Shown here piece by piece: positions 23,640-33,293 of a stretch of 64,000 nucleotides of DNA. Origin of the DNA: Hydrogenophaga sp. (GTDB lineage Bacteria > Pseudomonadota > Gammaproteobacteria > Burkholderiales > Burkholderiaceae_C); contig JAABQK010000002.1 in the NCBI GenBank assembly GCA_011391495.1, positions 124,001-188,000 of the forward strand, in the 5' to 3' direction. Positions within the stretch are counted from its first letter, which is position 1, and each line of letters starts with the position of its first letter. The notes beneath the pieces are model-generated. The model saw only the letters and a list, made by a program, of their open reading frames with translations, was not told the origin of the DNA and did not search any database. Both the position numbers and the translations under genes were made by a program.

Positions 23640-25106
23640 TCAGCGCTCGCCCGCTGGCTCCACATCGCCAAGCTCGAACACCGCCATGCTTTCGACGTGT
23701 GCGGTGTGGGGGAACATGTTGACCACCCCCGCGGCCACGCAGCGGTATCCCGACTGGTGCACCAGCAGACCCGCATCGCGCGCCAACGTGGCGGGGTTGC
23801 AGCTCACGTAAACGATACGTTTCGGCGGCAGCCAGCCGCCACGGAGCTCTGGGCGTCTGTGCAGCTCGGCCAGGGTCATGGCCAGGGCAAACGCCCCTTC
23901 GCGCGGCGGGTCCACCAGCCACTTGTCCGCCACACCGTCGGCCACCAGCAACTCGGGTGTCATCTCGAACAGATTGCGCGCCACAAAACGGGTCGGTGCC
24001 AGCGGTCGCGCACGTCCGGACTGGTTGCCCGCGAGGTTGTCGCGTGAACGCGCCACCAGCGTCTCGCTGCCCTCGATGCCCAGCACCTCGCCCGCCTGGG
24101 TCGCAATCGGCAGGGTGAAATTGCCCAGACCGCAAAACCAGTCGATCACGCGCTCGTGCTTCTGCGCCCCCAGCAGGCGCAAGGCGCGCGTCACCAGCAC
24201 CCGGTTGATGTGCGGATTGACCTGGGTGAAGTCGGTCGGCTTGAACGGCATGGAGATACCGAATTCAGGCAAGGCGTAAGACAGCAAAGGGCCGCCCTCA
24301 TCGAGCAGTTTCACGGTGTCCGGTCCCTTGGGCTGCAGCCACCATTGCACACCATGCTGCAGCGCAAAGGCCCGCAGACGGGCCTGGTCGTCCGCGGACA
24401 GCGGCTCCAGGTGCCGCAGCACCAGCGCGGTCACCTCGTCGCCACAGGCCAGTTCGATCTGCGGACAGGTTTCGCGCGCGTCCATAGAGAAAATCAACTC
24501 GCGCAGCGGCATCAGCAGCGCACTCACATGAGGAGGCAGTACATGACAGACCTGCATGTCGGCCACGTAGCGGCTCTTGCGCTCGTGAAAACCGATCAGC
24601 ACCTCGCCTTTTTTGTGCACATGGCGCACCGACAGGCGCGCCCGGTAGCGGTAGCCCCAGGCTGGCCCTTCGATCGGCCGTAGCATCGTTTCGGCCTGGA
24701 CCTTGCCCAGGTGCCAGAGGTTGTCTTCCAGCACACGCTGCATGATCGCCACTTGGGCGGTCTCGTGCAGGTGCTGCATCTTGCAGCCACCACAGGCGCC
24801 GGCATGCAGGCCGAAGTGCGGACAGCCCGGACGCACACGCTGCGACGATTCGCGGTGGATCGCTGTCACCGTGCCGGCTTCCCAGTTGTTCTTCTTGCGG
24901 TGCACGCTGGTGCTCACCACCTCGAACGGCAGGGCGCCTTCGATGAAGACGACCTTACCGTCGGGCCGGCGGGCGATGCCCTGGGCATCGATGTCGAGGG
25001 ATTCCACCGCCAGCCAGCCCTCGGGCAGCACAGGGGCTGCCGGGTCCGGCTGCTGTTCGCGGGCGTTGGTCAGGAGACTGTTTTCGTGGGCAAGGGGTGC
25101 AGACAT
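23640..25106 (-). CDS. rlmD: 23S rRNA (uracil1939-C5)-methyltransferase RlmD
   Basis: A 488-residue RumA/TrmA-type enzyme. An N-terminal TRAM domain (about residues 25-85) precedes the Fe-S cysteines ([18 protein letters not shown]). The SAM-binding core includes [18 protein letters not shown], and the catalytic motif is [12 protein letters not shown]. It is somewhat longer than E. coli RlmD (433) because of an N-terminal extension and internal inserts such as [15 protein letters not shown]. It lies downstream of the exonuclease gene on the same strand (32 nt). Confidence 0.93.
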   Translation of the reverse strand: MSAPLAHENSLLTNAREQQPDPAAPVLPEGWLAVESLDIDAQGIARRPDGKVVFIEGALPFEVVSTSVHRKKNNWEAGTVTAIHRESSQRVRPGCPHFGLHAGACGGCKMQHLHETAQVAIMQRVLEDNLWHLGKVQAETMLRPIEGPAWGYRYRARLSVRHVHKKGEVLIGFHERKSRYVADMQVCHVLPPHVSALLMPLRELIFSMDARETCPQIELACGDEVTALVLRHLEPLSADDQARLRAFALQHGVQWWLQPKGPDTVKLLDEGGPLLSYALPEFGISMPFKPTDFTQVNPHINRVLVTRALRLLGAQKHERVIDWFCGLGNFTLPIATQAGEVLGIEGSETLVARSRDNLAGNQSGRARPLAPTRFVARNLFEMTPELLVADGVADKWLVDPPREGAFALAMTLAELHRRPELRGGWLPPKRIVYVSCNPATLARDAGLLVHQSGYRCVAAGVVNMFPHTAHVESMAVFELGDVEPAGER

Positions 25107-25138
25107 ACCCCGATTGTCTCAGGCTCCGGCGAGGGATT

Positions 25139-25924
25139 TCAGACCCAGGCCCTGAGGTACTCGTCCCAGTGGGGCTCGCTCGGAGCGAGATGGCCGAGCG
25201 TCTCTTTCACGTAGGCCATCTCCTGCTCGTACTCGGCCTCGGTCAGACCGCCGCGCATCTTCTGGAATCGACAATACACCAGGTAGGTGTTCATCACGTC
25301 GGTCTCGCAGTAGCGGCGGATGTCCTCGGTCTGTCCGGCCAGGTACTGCGCGTAGACCTGCGAACCGTCCATGCCCAGCTTGCCCGGAAAACCACAGAGT
25401 TTGGCCATGGCGTCCAGCGGCGCATTGTTCTTGGGGCTGTACATGGCCAGCAGGTCCATCAGGTCCAGATGGCGCATGTGGTAGCGGCTGATGTAGTTGT
25501 TCCACTTGAACTCGCGATCGTCTTCGCCGAGGTCCCAGTACTTGCTGGCCTCCACCCCGTGTCGCAGTCCTCGGTAGTGCAGCACCGGCAGATCGAAGCC
25601 ACCGCCGTTCCAGCTCACCAGTTGCGGCTGGTGCTTCTCAATGCTGTTGAAGAAGGTCTGCACCACCTTGCCTTCACTGGCGCCGTCGCGGTCCACGAAG
25701 GAATGCACGCGAAGGCCCTCGGCGTTGCGGAACACCACGCTGATGACCAGGATCCGCTGCAGATGCAGTGGCATGAAGTCGCTCTGGCCCTTGTCCTTCC
25801 GCTCGGCCAGCCAGGCGGCATAAACCTGCTCATCGGTGGCATCGGCAGGCCCGCCGCGCAATGCGCGCAGCCCCGCGATGTCGGGGATGGATTCGATGTC
25901 GAAGACGAGAACGGGCCAGGACAT
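25139..25924 (-). CDS. PolB-like 3'-5' exonuclease
   Basis: A 261-residue predicted exonuclease of the DNA_pol_B_exo2 group. DEDD-type residues: Exo I FDIESIPD, Exo II SWNGGGFDLPVL, Exo III region RRYCETDVMNTYLVY. This is a stand-alone proofreading-like domain without polymerase. ATG 25924 is chosen because the family begins directly with the VLVFDIES strand; the frame runs on into the repeat element. It lies between nlpD and rlmD on the same strand. Confidence 0.88.
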   Translation of the reverse strand: MSWPVLVFDIESIPDIAGLRALRGGPADATDEQVYAAWLAERKDKGQSDFMPLHLQRILVISVVFRNAEGLRVHSFVDRDGASEGKVVQTFFNSIEKHQPQLVSWNGGGFDLPVLHYRGLRHGVEASKYWDLGEDDREFKWNNYISRYHMRHLDLMDLLAMYSPKNNAPLDAMAKLCGFPGKLGMDGSQVYAQYLAGQTEDIRRYCETDVMNTYLVYCRFQKMRGGLTEAEYEQEMAYVKETLGHLAPSEPHWDEYLRAWV

Positions 25925-25964
25925 GGTTCGTTGTGTAGGAAGCGGGACGCGGGCTTGGCACCAG

Positions 25965-26041
25965 CACACACCGCGGAACCGGCTTCGCCGGGCCCTTGGT
26001 GTGCCGCCCCTGGGGGAGGCCGCAAGGCGGCCCAAGGGCAA
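25965..26041. repeat. GC-rich stem-loop repeat, copy 4 (after nlpD)
   Basis: Core CCGCGGAACCGGCTTCGCCGGG, then CCCCTGGGGG and GGCCGCAAGGCGGCC hairpins, ending 2 nt from the nlpD stop. Confidence 0.78.
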
Positions 26042-26042
26042 G

Positions 26043-26978
26043 TTACTTTTTCGGCAGGAAGCCCAGTGGGTCGACCGGTTTGCCCAGACGACGCACCTCG
26101 AAGTGCAGTTTGACGCGGTCGGTGTCGCTGCTGCCCATTTCGGCGATCTTCTGCCCCTGCTTCACGGCCTGGTCTTCGCGCACCAGCAGCGCCTGGTTGT
26201 GCGCATACGCGGTGAGGTAGGTGTTGTTGTGCTTGAGGATGATCAGGTTGCCGTAGCCCCGCAGGCCTGCACCCGAATAGACCACGCGGCCGTCGGCGGC
26301 GGCGACCACAGGGTCGCCGATGCGCCCGGCTATTGACACGCCCTTGTTCTTCGCCTCGTCAAAATTGGCGATCACGGCACCCTGCGCCGGCCAAACGAAC
26401 TTGAGCTCATCCGCGCCCGCCGGTTCGGGCGTGGCCGCTGCAGCCGGGGCAGGCGTGGGCGTGATCACGGAAGGTGTTGCTGGAACGGTGGTTCCGGTGG
26501 CTGAAAGCGGCCGTGACACGACACCGGTCGGCGCCACGGGAGACGTTGTGGCGGTACCAGGCACCGCAACGCCCGGTACAGGCGCCACGGACGCCGCAGA
26601 TGCCTGCGCGCTGCCCACGGGCGGGGCCACCCGCAAGACCTGGCCGACTTCGATCGTGTTGGGGTTGGCCAGGTTGTTCCAGGCTTGCACGTCGCGCCAG
26701 GTCTGACCGCTGTCCAGTGCGATGCGAAACAGGGTGTCACCAGGTCGAACCGTGTAGTAGCCGGGCTTGCCCGCGTTCTCGGCCCCCGGCAGGCCCTTGA
26801 CGTCCACCGGCATGCTGCCCGAGCGGTCCTCCACCGGGGCGGGCTGCGCCAGGCGCCGGGTTGAACAACCTGCGGAAACCATCAGGGCTGTCAGCAGGGT
26901 CACAACAGCAACGCCTTTCCAGCCAGGCCCGCCCGCGCGAGGGGCGCGACCCGGTGAATGATTGATGCGCTTGTTCAT
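26043..26978 (-). CDS. nlpD: NlpD-type lipoprotein, amidase activator (LysM + degenerate M23)
   Basis: A 311-residue outer-membrane lipoprotein with lipobox MVSAGC (Cys38). A LysM domain (about residues 73-118, YTVRPGDTLFRIALDSGQ) binds peptidoglycan. A long Ala/Pro/Thr linker leads to a LytM/M23 domain (about 200-305). The usual zinc ligand region reads KNKGVSIAG rather than HxGxD, and YAHNQALLV replaces the HxH motif, so it is probably catalytically dead, as in E. coli NlpD, which activates AmiC for cell separation. ATG 26978 follows gtgggagtcttc. It is third in surE-pcm-nlpD. Confidence 0.92.
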   Translation of the reverse strand: MNKRINHSPGRAPRAGGPGWKGVAVVTLLTALMVSAGCSTRRLAQPAPVEDRSGSMPVDVKGLPGAENAGKPGYYTVRPGDTLFRIALDSGQTWRDVQAWNNLANPNTIEVGQVLRVAPPVGSAQASAASVAPVPGVAVPGTATTSPVAPTGVVSRPLSATGTTVPATPSVITPTPAPAAAATPEPAGADELKFVWPAQGAVIANFDEAKNKGVSIAGRIGDPVVAAADGRVVYSGAGLRGYGNLIILKHNNTYLTAYAHNQALLVREDQAVKQGQKIAEMGSSDTDRVKLHFEVRRLGKPVDPLGFLPKK

Positions 26979-27060
26979 GAAGACTCCCACCTTTGAATGG
27001 GCCCACCGCTGGGGTGAGCCAGAAAATTTGACTGTCTGCCGGACGTTCGCCCCGGCCGAC

Positions 27061-27912
27061 TCATGCGATGCCCGATTTTAGGGGCACGAAAAGCACAGGC
27101 TCCAGAACGGAGCGCACGCATCCGGTGGCGGTCTTGTCGATCACCACCAGGTTCTGGCGGCCCGCCTCGACAATGGCCGGAGCCACCAGTCGCCCACCCA
27201 CGGCAAGCTGATCGATCCAGGCCGCGGGAATGTCGTGACCACCCGCCGCTGCAATGATCGCAGCATAGGGCGCCCCCTGGGCAAAGCCGAGCATGCCGTC
27301 GCCCAGCAACAGGTGCAGGTTGGAGATACGCAGGCTTCGGAGGTTCTCACGGGCCTTGTCGTGCAAGCCCCGCAGGCGTTCGATGCTGTAGACCTCACGG
27401 GACAGATGGCTCAGCACGGCGGCTTGGTAGCCACAACCGGTGCCGATCTCCAGCACGCGCCCCAGCTTCTCGGTACGGCCCTGACACAAGAGCTCCATCA
27501 TCCGCGCCACCACATTGGGCTTGGATATCGTTTGACCCAATCCAATAGGCAAACTTGTGTCCTCATAAGCCTGATTGGCCAGCGCCGAATCCACAAAGCG
27601 ATGGCGCTCCACCGCACGCATCGCTGCCAGCACCGCCGGGTGTGTCACCCCCTGGGCTTGTAGCTTGCGCACCATGGCTTCCCGCACCGCCTGGGAATCC
27701 ATGCCCACACCCGCCGCACGCACCGCCGGAACCGGCGCATGTCGCGCAGGGGGCTCGATCGCTGACGGGGCATACCTGAGCATCGGACCCGTCCCGGCTT
27801 TCCGGGCTGGCTCCGTCTGCGCGGGCACTGACAGCTTGGCGGGAAATCCTGGACGGAGGCGGGCGGGAGAGGCGCTGGCCGGCGCAGGCTTGGCCGGCAG
27901 CTGCCGCTTCAT
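27061..27912 (-). CDS. pcm: Protein-L-isoaspartate O-methyltransferase
   Basis: A 283-residue SAM-dependent repair enzyme that methylates isoaspartyl residues. The catalytic domain (about residues 75-283) shows [38 protein letters not shown] and the SAM motif [18 protein letters not shown]. The first 70 residues are a Pro/Ala-rich extension not present in E. coli Pcm (208 aa). The start overlaps the surE stop by 4 nt. Confidence 0.94.
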   Translation of the reverse strand: MKRQLPAKPAPASASPARLRPGFPAKLSVPAQTEPARKAGTGPMLRYAPSAIEPPARHAPVPAVRAAGVGMDSQAVREAMVRKLQAQGVTHPAVLAAMRAVERHRFVDSALANQAYEDTSLPIGLGQTISKPNVVARMMELLCQGRTEKLGRVLEIGTGCGYQAAVLSHLSREVYSIERLRGLHDKARENLRSLRISNLHLLLGDGMLGFAQGAPYAAIIAAAGGHDIPAAWIDQLAVGGRLVAPAIVEAGRQNLVVIDKTATGCVRSVLEPVLFVPLKSGIA

Positions 27913-28739
27913 GCCGACACCCCACCGCCGGGCTGTTCTGTGGCGGCTTCGTGATGCTGCACACCTGGCAGCGTGGCGGAAAGATGCGCCGCGGTCGGCG
28001 CCCAGTAAGGCAAGCGTTCGTGGTCGGTCAGATCCACCTTCAGCGGTGTGATGGTGGCATACCCCTGGGCGGCGGCATGGAAGTCGGTGCCCTCGGCATC
28101 GTCCTTGGCCGGTCCGGCACTGCCGATCCAGTACATGGTGTCACCGCGCGGGTTGGTCTGGGCGATCACCTGTTCGGCGGCGTGGCGCCGACCCAGGCGG
28201 GCCACCTTGAATCCGCGAATCTCGGCCATCGGGCGGTTGGGAATGTTCACATTCAGCAGCCAGGGAGCCCCGCGCTGGGCGGCATCGGGCAATGAGGGCA
28301 TCAGTTGCGACACCAGTTCCGCCGCCTTGCGAGCGGCCGAGTCCAGGTGGGCCCAGCCCTTTTCGGTTTGTGAAAACGCAATGGCAGGAATGCCGAACAG
28401 ATAGCCCTCCATGGCCGCACCCACCGTGCCCGAGTAGATCGTGTCGTCACCCATGTTGGCGCCATTGTTGATGCCGGAGACCACCAGGTCGGGCCGGTAA
28501 CCCAGCAGGCCGGTCAGCGCAATGTGGACACAGTCGGCGGGCGTGCCGTTGACATAGCGGAAGCCGTTGGGCGCCGTGTGCACATACAGCGGCGAATGCA
28601 GCGTCAGCGCGTTGGACTTGGCGCTGTTGTTGTGTTCAGGCGCCACCACCTCCACCTCGGCCAGCCCCTTGAGGGCCTCATGGAGCGCCACGAGGCCGGG
28701 CGCCTGATAACCGTCGTCGTTGGAGATCAGAATTTTCAT
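27909..28739 (-). CDS. surE: 5'/3'-nucleotidase SurE
   Basis: A 276-residue stationary-phase survival nucleotidase. Metal-site motifs are [11 protein letters not shown] (Asp-Asp), [15 protein letters not shown] and [20 protein letters not shown]. It hydrolyses nucleoside monophosphates and short polyphosphate. First gene of surE-pcm-nlpD; its gap to the divergent oxidoreductase gene (28740-28897) shows no recognisable site. Confidence 0.95.
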   Translation of the reverse strand: MKILISNDDGYQAPGLVALHEALKGLAEVEVVAPEHNNSAKSNALTLHSPLYVHTAPNGFRYVNGTPADCVHIALTGLLGYRPDLVVSGINNGANMGDDTIYSGTVGAAMEGYLFGIPAIAFSQTEKGWAHLDSAARKAAELVSQLMPSLPDAAQRGAPWLLNVNIPNRPMAEIRGFKVARLGRRHAAEQVIAQTNPRGDTMYWIGSAGPAKDDAEGTDFHAAAQGYATITPLKVDLTDHERLPYWAPTAAHLSATLPGVQHHEAATEQPGGGVSA

Positions 28740-28897
28740 CGCCTGATTTTAGGTGGATTGCGCGTGCCCACCCGACCCTGAAGCGAGCAGACAGCCGGTC
28801 ACGCCAGCGACAGGCGACGGGCTAACCCGCTACGCGGAAAGCACGCGCCTGCCTATCATCAGGCCCCAACCGAACCTGCCCCATCTGAGGAGAACCC

Positions 28898-29884
28898 ATG
28901 AAAGCCTGGCTGTGCGAAAACCCGGTGGGCGTTGAAGCCCTGACCTGGAAGGAACTGCCCACCCCGGAACCCAGGGCCGGCGAGGTGCTGATCGAGATCC
29001 AGGCCGCCAGCCTGAACTTTCCCGATCTGCTCATCGTGCAGAACAAGTACCAGATGAAACCCGCCCTGCCCTTCGTGCCAGGCTCTGAATACGCGGGCGT
29101 GGTGCGCGCGGTGGGTGAAGGCGTGAAACACCTGCAGGTCGGCCAGAGCGTGGCCTGCCTGAGCGGCACCGGCGGCTTTGGCACCCACACGATCGCAACG
29201 GCCGCGCTGTGCATGCCGCTGCCGCCCGGTTTTCCACCCGTGGACGCCGCGGCCTTCATCATGATCTACGCCACCTCCTGGCACGCGCTGATGGACCGCG
29301 CGGCACTCCAGCCGGGCGAAACGGTACTGGTGCTCGGCGCCGCCGGTGGCGTGGGAACGGCAGCGATCCAGATCGCCAAGGCCGCAGGCGCGCGCGTGAT
29401 CGCGGCCGCCTCCAGCGACGAAAAGTGCGAACTCTGTCGGCAGCTGGGTGCCGATGCCACCATCAACTACAGCGTGCACACACCGAAGGAAGGCCTGCGC
29501 GACGCCATCAAGCAGCTCACCGAGGGCAAGGGGCCCGACGTGATCTACGACCCGGTCGGCGGTGACTTTGCCGAACCGGCCTTCCGTTCCATCGCCTGGC
29601 GCGGTCGCTACCTGGTGGTGGGCTTTGCCAGTGGTCCCATTCCCAGCCTGCCGCTGAACCTGACCTTGCTCAAGGGTGCCAGCATTGTGGGTGTGTTCTG
29701 GGGCGACTTCGCCCGCCGCGAGCCTCAGGCCAATGCACAGATGATGCAGACCCTGGCCGGCCTGTACCAGAAAGGCCAGATCAAGCCGGTGATCGACCAG
29801 ACCCTGCCCATGAGCGAGTTGCCCCATGCCTACGCCATCATGGGTTCGCGCTCGGTCAAGGGCAAGCTGGTGCTGGTGAACTGA
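28898..29884 (+). CDS. NADPH:quinone oxidoreductase family protein (MDR)
   Basis: A 328-residue zinc-independent medium-chain dehydrogenase/reductase. The N-terminal GroES-like domain includes FPDLLIVQNKYQMKPALPFVPGSE, and the Rossmann site is LVLGAAGGVGTAAIQIAKAAGA. ATG 28898 follows ctgaggagaaccc. Members reduce quinones or 2-enoyl compounds with NADPH; the substrate cannot be told. It stands alone. Confidence 0.9.
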   Translation: MKAWLCENPVGVEALTWKELPTPEPRAGEVLIEIQAASLNFPDLLIVQNKYQMKPALPFVPGSEYAGVVRAVGEGVKHLQVGQSVACLSGTGGFGTHTIATAALCMPLPPGFPPVDAAAFIMIYATSWHALMDRAALQPGETVLVLGAAGGVGTAAIQIAKAAGARVIAAASSDEKCELCRQLGADATINYSVHTPKEGLRDAIKQLTEGKGPDVIYDPVGGDFAEPAFRSIAWRGRYLVVGFASGPIPSLPLNLTLLKGASIVGVFWGDFARREPQANAQMMQTLAGLYQKGQIKPVIDQTLPMSELPHAYAIMGSRSVKGKLVLVN

Positions 29885-29986
29885 CAGGGTGCGCAGCCAC
29901 CATCACGTGGCCCGCGCAGCCCACACTGGTCAGCGGAATGCAAGGGTATTCCCCTTGAGGAACGCAGCAGCCCAGAGCGACTTGAA

Positions 29987-30027
29987 TTGACATAGCTCAA
30001 GTCGATCGTTACCTTGAGGTCTAGCAT
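29987..30027 (+). promoter_or_regulatory. FNR/Anr-like box with class II promoter spacing
   Basis: TTGACATAGCTCAA (29987-30000) matches TTGAT-N4-ATCAA at 8 of 10 positions. A -10-like TAGCAT lies at 30022-30027. The implied start near 30034 places the box centre at about -41, the classical FNR activation position. An overlapping dyad CGACTTGA / TCAAGTCG flanks it. Confidence 0.5.
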
Positions 30028-30105
30028 CGTCGTGTGCGGTTGAGATGGCGAGCAACACCGCCCGCCTGCTTCTGTACCGCGATGTCCGTTTTGCTGAACC
30101 GACAT

Positions 30106-30121
30106 CGTGATTGCGATCACA
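30106..30121 (+). promoter_or_regulatory. CRP-like palindrome in the leader of the DsrM-like gene
   Basis: CGTGATTGCGATCACA differs from the CRP core TGTGA-N6-TCACA at one position. It sits about 20 nt before the start codon, downstream of the FNR-like promoter, so it would act as a block or mark a second control layer. Confidence 0.4.
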
Positions 30122-30140
30122 ACAAGAGGGGACAGAACGC

Positions 30141-30824
30141 ATGGACTTGCTCGACTTTGCCCGCGGCCCGGCGCTGGTTTTCGCCATCGCCGTTTTCGTT
30201 CTGGGAACGCTCTGGCGCCTGGTGCATTTGTGGCGCCTGCCGCGCATGCCGGACCTGTCGCCACCGCGCGAAGGAGCGCCGTCGAACCTTGGTGGTGCGC
30301 TGCATGGCATCGTACGCGGCATGTGGCCACGCCGGGAATTTGCCCGCACCACCCGGTTCATCACCCTCAATGGCTACGTTTTCCACATCGGTCTGGCGCT
30401 GGTGTTCTTCGGCTATGCGCCACACATTGCTTTCGTTCACCGGACCATCGGCCTGTCGTGGCCGGCCTTGCCGGACCTGGTGATGTACCTCGCCGCAGCG
30501 GCCACCATCGTCTCGATGCTCATGGCGCTGTTCCTGCGCATGAGCGACCCGGTGCGGCAGAAGATTTCGACCGCCGACGACATGATCACCTGGGTCATCG
30601 TGTTCCTCCCTGTCGTGACCGGTATGGCCGTGCTGTCCGATTCGTCCGCAACCATCCTCGCCCGTGACCATGTGGTTTACCGAGGGCCGGTAGCGGTTCA
30701 CCTGCTGACGCTGGAACTGCTTCTGGTGTGGTTCCCGTTTGGCAAGCTCATGCATGCCTTCCTGTTTCCGTTCTCGCGCGGTGCCACCGGTGCGCGCTTC
30801 AGCCATCGCGGAGTCAAAGTATGA
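30141..30824 (+). CDS. NarI/DsrM-like membrane cytochrome b subunit
   Basis: A 227-residue integral membrane protein with about five hydrophobic helices, of the nitrate-reductase-gamma/DsrM type. Candidate haem-b histidines are in TLNGYVFHIGLALVFFGYAPH and HLLTLELLLVWFPFGKLMH. It would exchange electrons between quinol and a cytoplasmic Fe-S partner. ATG 30141 is preferred over the upstream TTG 30111; an agagggg site lies upstream. The stop overlaps the next start by 4 nt (ATGA), and that gene encodes the expected Fe-S partner. No NarG/H or DsrAB is present here. Confidence 0.8.
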   Translation: MDLLDFARGPALVFAIAVFVLGTLWRLVHLWRLPRMPDLSPPREGAPSNLGGALHGIVRGMWPRREFARTTRFITLNGYVFHIGLALVFFGYAPHIAFVHRTIGLSWPALPDLVMYLAAAATIVSMLMALFLRMSDPVRQKISTADDMITWVIVFLPVVTGMAVLSDSSATILARDHVVYRGPVAVHLLTLELLLVWFPFGKLMHAFLFPFSRGATGARFSHRGVKV

Positions 30825-32125
30825 ACACCGTTGCCACCCGTTCACCCGCTTTTGACCAGCAGGGCAAGCTCACGGACGAACAACGCGTGGACGCTGCCGT
30901 GGGCAGCTTCGTGCGCGAGTTCGGTGTCACCGCCGCGCTGCACATCGAGTCCTGCGTGCACTGCGGTCTGTGTGCCGAGGCCTGTCACTTCTACCGGACG
31001 ACCGGCGACGCGAAGTACACACCCATCCTCAAGCTGGACCCTTTGCGCCGCGCCTACCTCCGTGAGGCGGGTCCGTTTGCACCGGTGGTGCGTGCCCTCG
31101 GCCTGGTCAAGAAACCGAGCATCACCGACCTGCAGCAGTGGCAGGAACTGCTCTACGACTCCTGCACCATGTGCGGCCGCTGCACCCTGGTCTGCCCCAT
31201 GGGCATCGACATCGCCGAACTGGTGAAGGAAGCACGCCACGGCATGTACAAGGCGGGCCTGGTGCCGGAGCGACTTGCACTGATGGACCGCACGGCCCGA
31301 CAGTGGGGCAGCACCGCCACGCCGGGCGAAGACCTGGCCGACATCCTGGCCGAAGTGGCCCAGGAACACGGCGTCGAGATCCCCTGCAATCTGGAACAGG
31401 CCGATGTGCTGGTGACCGCCGCGCCGGCCGAACTGGGCGAGCACACCAAGGCACTGGCCGACGCCGCCAGGATCCTCAACCGCATGGGTGTTAAGTGGAC
31501 CATGCACCAGGAAGGCTTTGACGCTGCCAACATCGGGTTCAACAATGGCGACCTGGAACTGCAGGAGCGGCTCACGCGCTCGCTGATCGATACCGCGGTG
31601 AAGATCGGCGCCAAGACGGTGCTGCTGCCAGAATGTGGCCACGCCTACGGCGCGGCGCGCTGGGAAGCAGCCAAGTGGTACGGCCAGGCGCTGCCGGTGC
31701 GCATCATCCACATGACCGAGTTCCTGGACGAGTCGATCACGTCCGGACGCATCCGCGTGAAGAAGGTCGGTGACACCGCCACCTTCCACGACCCCTGCCA
31801 GATCGTGCGCCGCGGCGGCCTGGAAGCGGCCGCACGTCGCGTGCTGGCGGCCCTCGGCTTCGACCTGATCGAGCTGCAGGACCACGGCGTGACCGGCTTC
31901 TGCTGCGGCGGCGGCGGTGGCGTGGTGTCGAACCAGCGCGCCACGCCGCTGCGTCAGAAAGTCTTTGCCCTGAAGCAGCAGCAGATTGACGCCACGGGTG
32001 CCGAGCACTTCATCACCAGTTGCGGCCAGTGTCGTGCCACGTTCGAAATGGGCGCCAAGCAAGCCCATTGGGACAAGCACACCGAGAGCCTGCTGGAGCT
32101 CGTGGCCGACAACCTCGACGCCTGA
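30821..32125 (+). CDS. DsrK/HdrD-like (Fe-S)-binding oxidoreductase
   Basis: A 434-residue cytoplasmic protein. It has two [4Fe-4S] ferredoxin motifs, CVHCGLCAEACHF and CTMCGRCTLVCPMG, then two CCG-type domains (LPECGHAYGAARWE / HDPCQIVRRGG and GFCCGGGGGVVSNQ / TSCGQCRATF). In DsrK and HdrD, CCG cysteines hold a special Fe-S cluster that handles disulfides. It forms a coupled pair with the cytochrome b gene. The electron acceptor is unknown. The V-ATPase operon begins 50 nt downstream, suggesting one energy-conversion unit. Confidence 0.85.
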   Translation: MNTVATRSPAFDQQGKLTDEQRVDAAVGSFVREFGVTAALHIESCVHCGLCAEACHFYRTTGDAKYTPILKLDPLRRAYLREAGPFAPVVRALGLVKKPSITDLQQWQELLYDSCTMCGRCTLVCPMGIDIAELVKEARHGMYKAGLVPERLALMDRTARQWGSTATPGEDLADILAEVAQEHGVEIPCNLEQADVLVTAAPAELGEHTKALADAARILNRMGVKWTMHQEGFDAANIGFNNGDLELQERLTRSLIDTAVKIGAKTVLLPECGHAYGAARWEAAKWYGQALPVRIIHMTEFLDESITSGRIRVKKVGDTATFHDPCQIVRRGGLEAAARRVLAALGFDLIELQDHGVTGFCCGGGGGVVSNQRATPLRQKVFALKQQQIDATGAEHFITSCGQCRATFEMGAKQAHWDKHTESLLELVADNLDA

Positions 32126-32175
32126 AACCTGCGATCACGCCCGCTACACAAGGTCTGAACGACGGAACCCGACCG

Positions 32176-32529
32176 ATGAACAGGCCGAGCGCTCCAGACC
32201 CTGCCGGCAACGACGCGTCCCGCAGCGCCATCGCCCGGGTATTGCAGGCCGAACGGGAGGCCACAGAGTCCATCGAACGCACCCGCCAGGAAGCAGTCCA
32301 CATGGCGGAGGCCGCTCGCTCCGAGGCCAGGCGGCTCAACGAACGCACCGAGCGGCGCATCCGCGCGCTGCAGGCCGCTTTCGAGCGCGAGCTCGCGTGC
32401 CGGCTGGCCGCCATCGAGGCGGACGCGGCAGCGCTGGCCCAGCCGCATGTCCTGCGTGAAGACGAACTCGCTGCCCTGGATCAGGCCGTTCATGCGCTGG
32501 CGCAGGAATTGACCGGGACGCCGACGTGA
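32176..32529 (+). CDS. V/A-type ATPase peripheral stalk subunit G/H-like
   Basis: A 117-residue, highly charged, helical (coiled-coil) protein: VLQAEREATESIERTRQEA, then EARRLNERTERRIRAL. It resembles subunit G/H (or F-type b) stalk proteins. Position at the head of the ATPase operon and the GTGA overlap with the next gene support this. The peripheral stalk would be a dimer with subunit E. Confidence 0.7.
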   Translation: MNRPSAPDPAGNDASRSAIARVLQAEREATESIERTRQEAVHMAEAARSEARRLNERTERRIRALQAAFERELACRLAAIEADAAALAQPHVLREDELAALDQAVHALAQELTGTPT

Positions 32530-33293
32530 TCGCCTGCGGCAGCCTCGAGTTCACCCAGGCCCGCGTGATGGCCCGCCACGGGCAGCGTGCCACCGATGTG
32601 GTCTGGCAACGCCTGGCGATAACCCGCGAGTTCGCCGCCCTGCTCGACGCCGCTCGCGCCTCGCCGCTGCGCCCCTGGCTGGACGGGCTCAGCGCCGGTA
32701 GCGGACCAGCCCAGATCGAATCGGTGCTGCGCCAGCACTGGCGCAGCACGGTCAGAGAAATCGCGTCCTGGATGCCACAGCCCTGGCAGCCGGCCCTGGT
32801 GTGGTGCATGGAGCTGCCCGAGCTGCCGGCGCTCCAGCACCTGGCGCAAGGCGGTGAGCCCCTCGCCTGGATGCAGGACGATCCCGACTACCGCGCGTTG
32901 TGCGTCGTCGCCCCGGCCGAGCGCGGCCCAGCACTGGCGGCCAGCCGCTTCGCTGCGCTGGCCAGCGCCTGGAACAGCCCGCAGGCGCTGCCGCGCGCGT
33001 GGCAATCCGAGTGGCAACGCCGGCTGCCAAGGTGGCCCCGGGGCGCTGACGCCAGCCTGCAGCTGTTCGTGGCGACGCTGCAGGCCCATGGCGCCGCTTT
33101 CGCCGCCGCCCCGCCTGGCCCTGGTGAGCCGCTGCGGCGGGCCTTGCAGGCACGTCTGTCGCTGCTGCTGCGCCGCGCTGCGCTGGAGCCGGCCGTGGCC
33201 TTCATCCATGTGGCGCTGTGTGCACTCGACCTGGAGCGACTGCGCGGCGAGCTGCTGGGGCGTGCGCTGTTTGCACACGCGCGGAGCACCTGA
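32526..33293 (+). CDS. Probable V/A-type ATPase subunit C-like protein
   Basis: A 255-residue, mostly helical, Ala/Leu/Arg-rich soluble protein starting with GTG (32526) that overlaps the previous stop. The order G-(this)-I matches the place of subunit C (AC39), which joins rotor to membrane ring, but it is shorter than usual (about 330) and the sequence match is weak. Called from context; it could be a lineage-specific assembly factor. It overlaps the next start by 1 nt (TGATG). Confidence 0.55.
   Translation: MIACGSLEFTQARVMARHGQRATDVVWQRLAITREFAALLDAARASPLRPWLDGLSAGSGPAQIESVLRQHWRSTVREIASWMPQPWQPALVWCMELPELPALQHLAQGGEPLAWMQDDPDYRALCVVAPAERGPALAASRFAALASAWNSPQALPRAWQSEWQRRLPRWPRGADASLQLFVATLQAHGAAFAAAPPGPGEPLRRALQARLSLLLRRAALEPAVAFIHVALCALDLERLRGELLGRALFAHARST

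Noticed and set aside
30080..30107. CGATGTC / GACATCG dyad as an NsrR site
   Set aside because: Arms are present, but the sequence and spacing do not match the NsrR consensus well enough.
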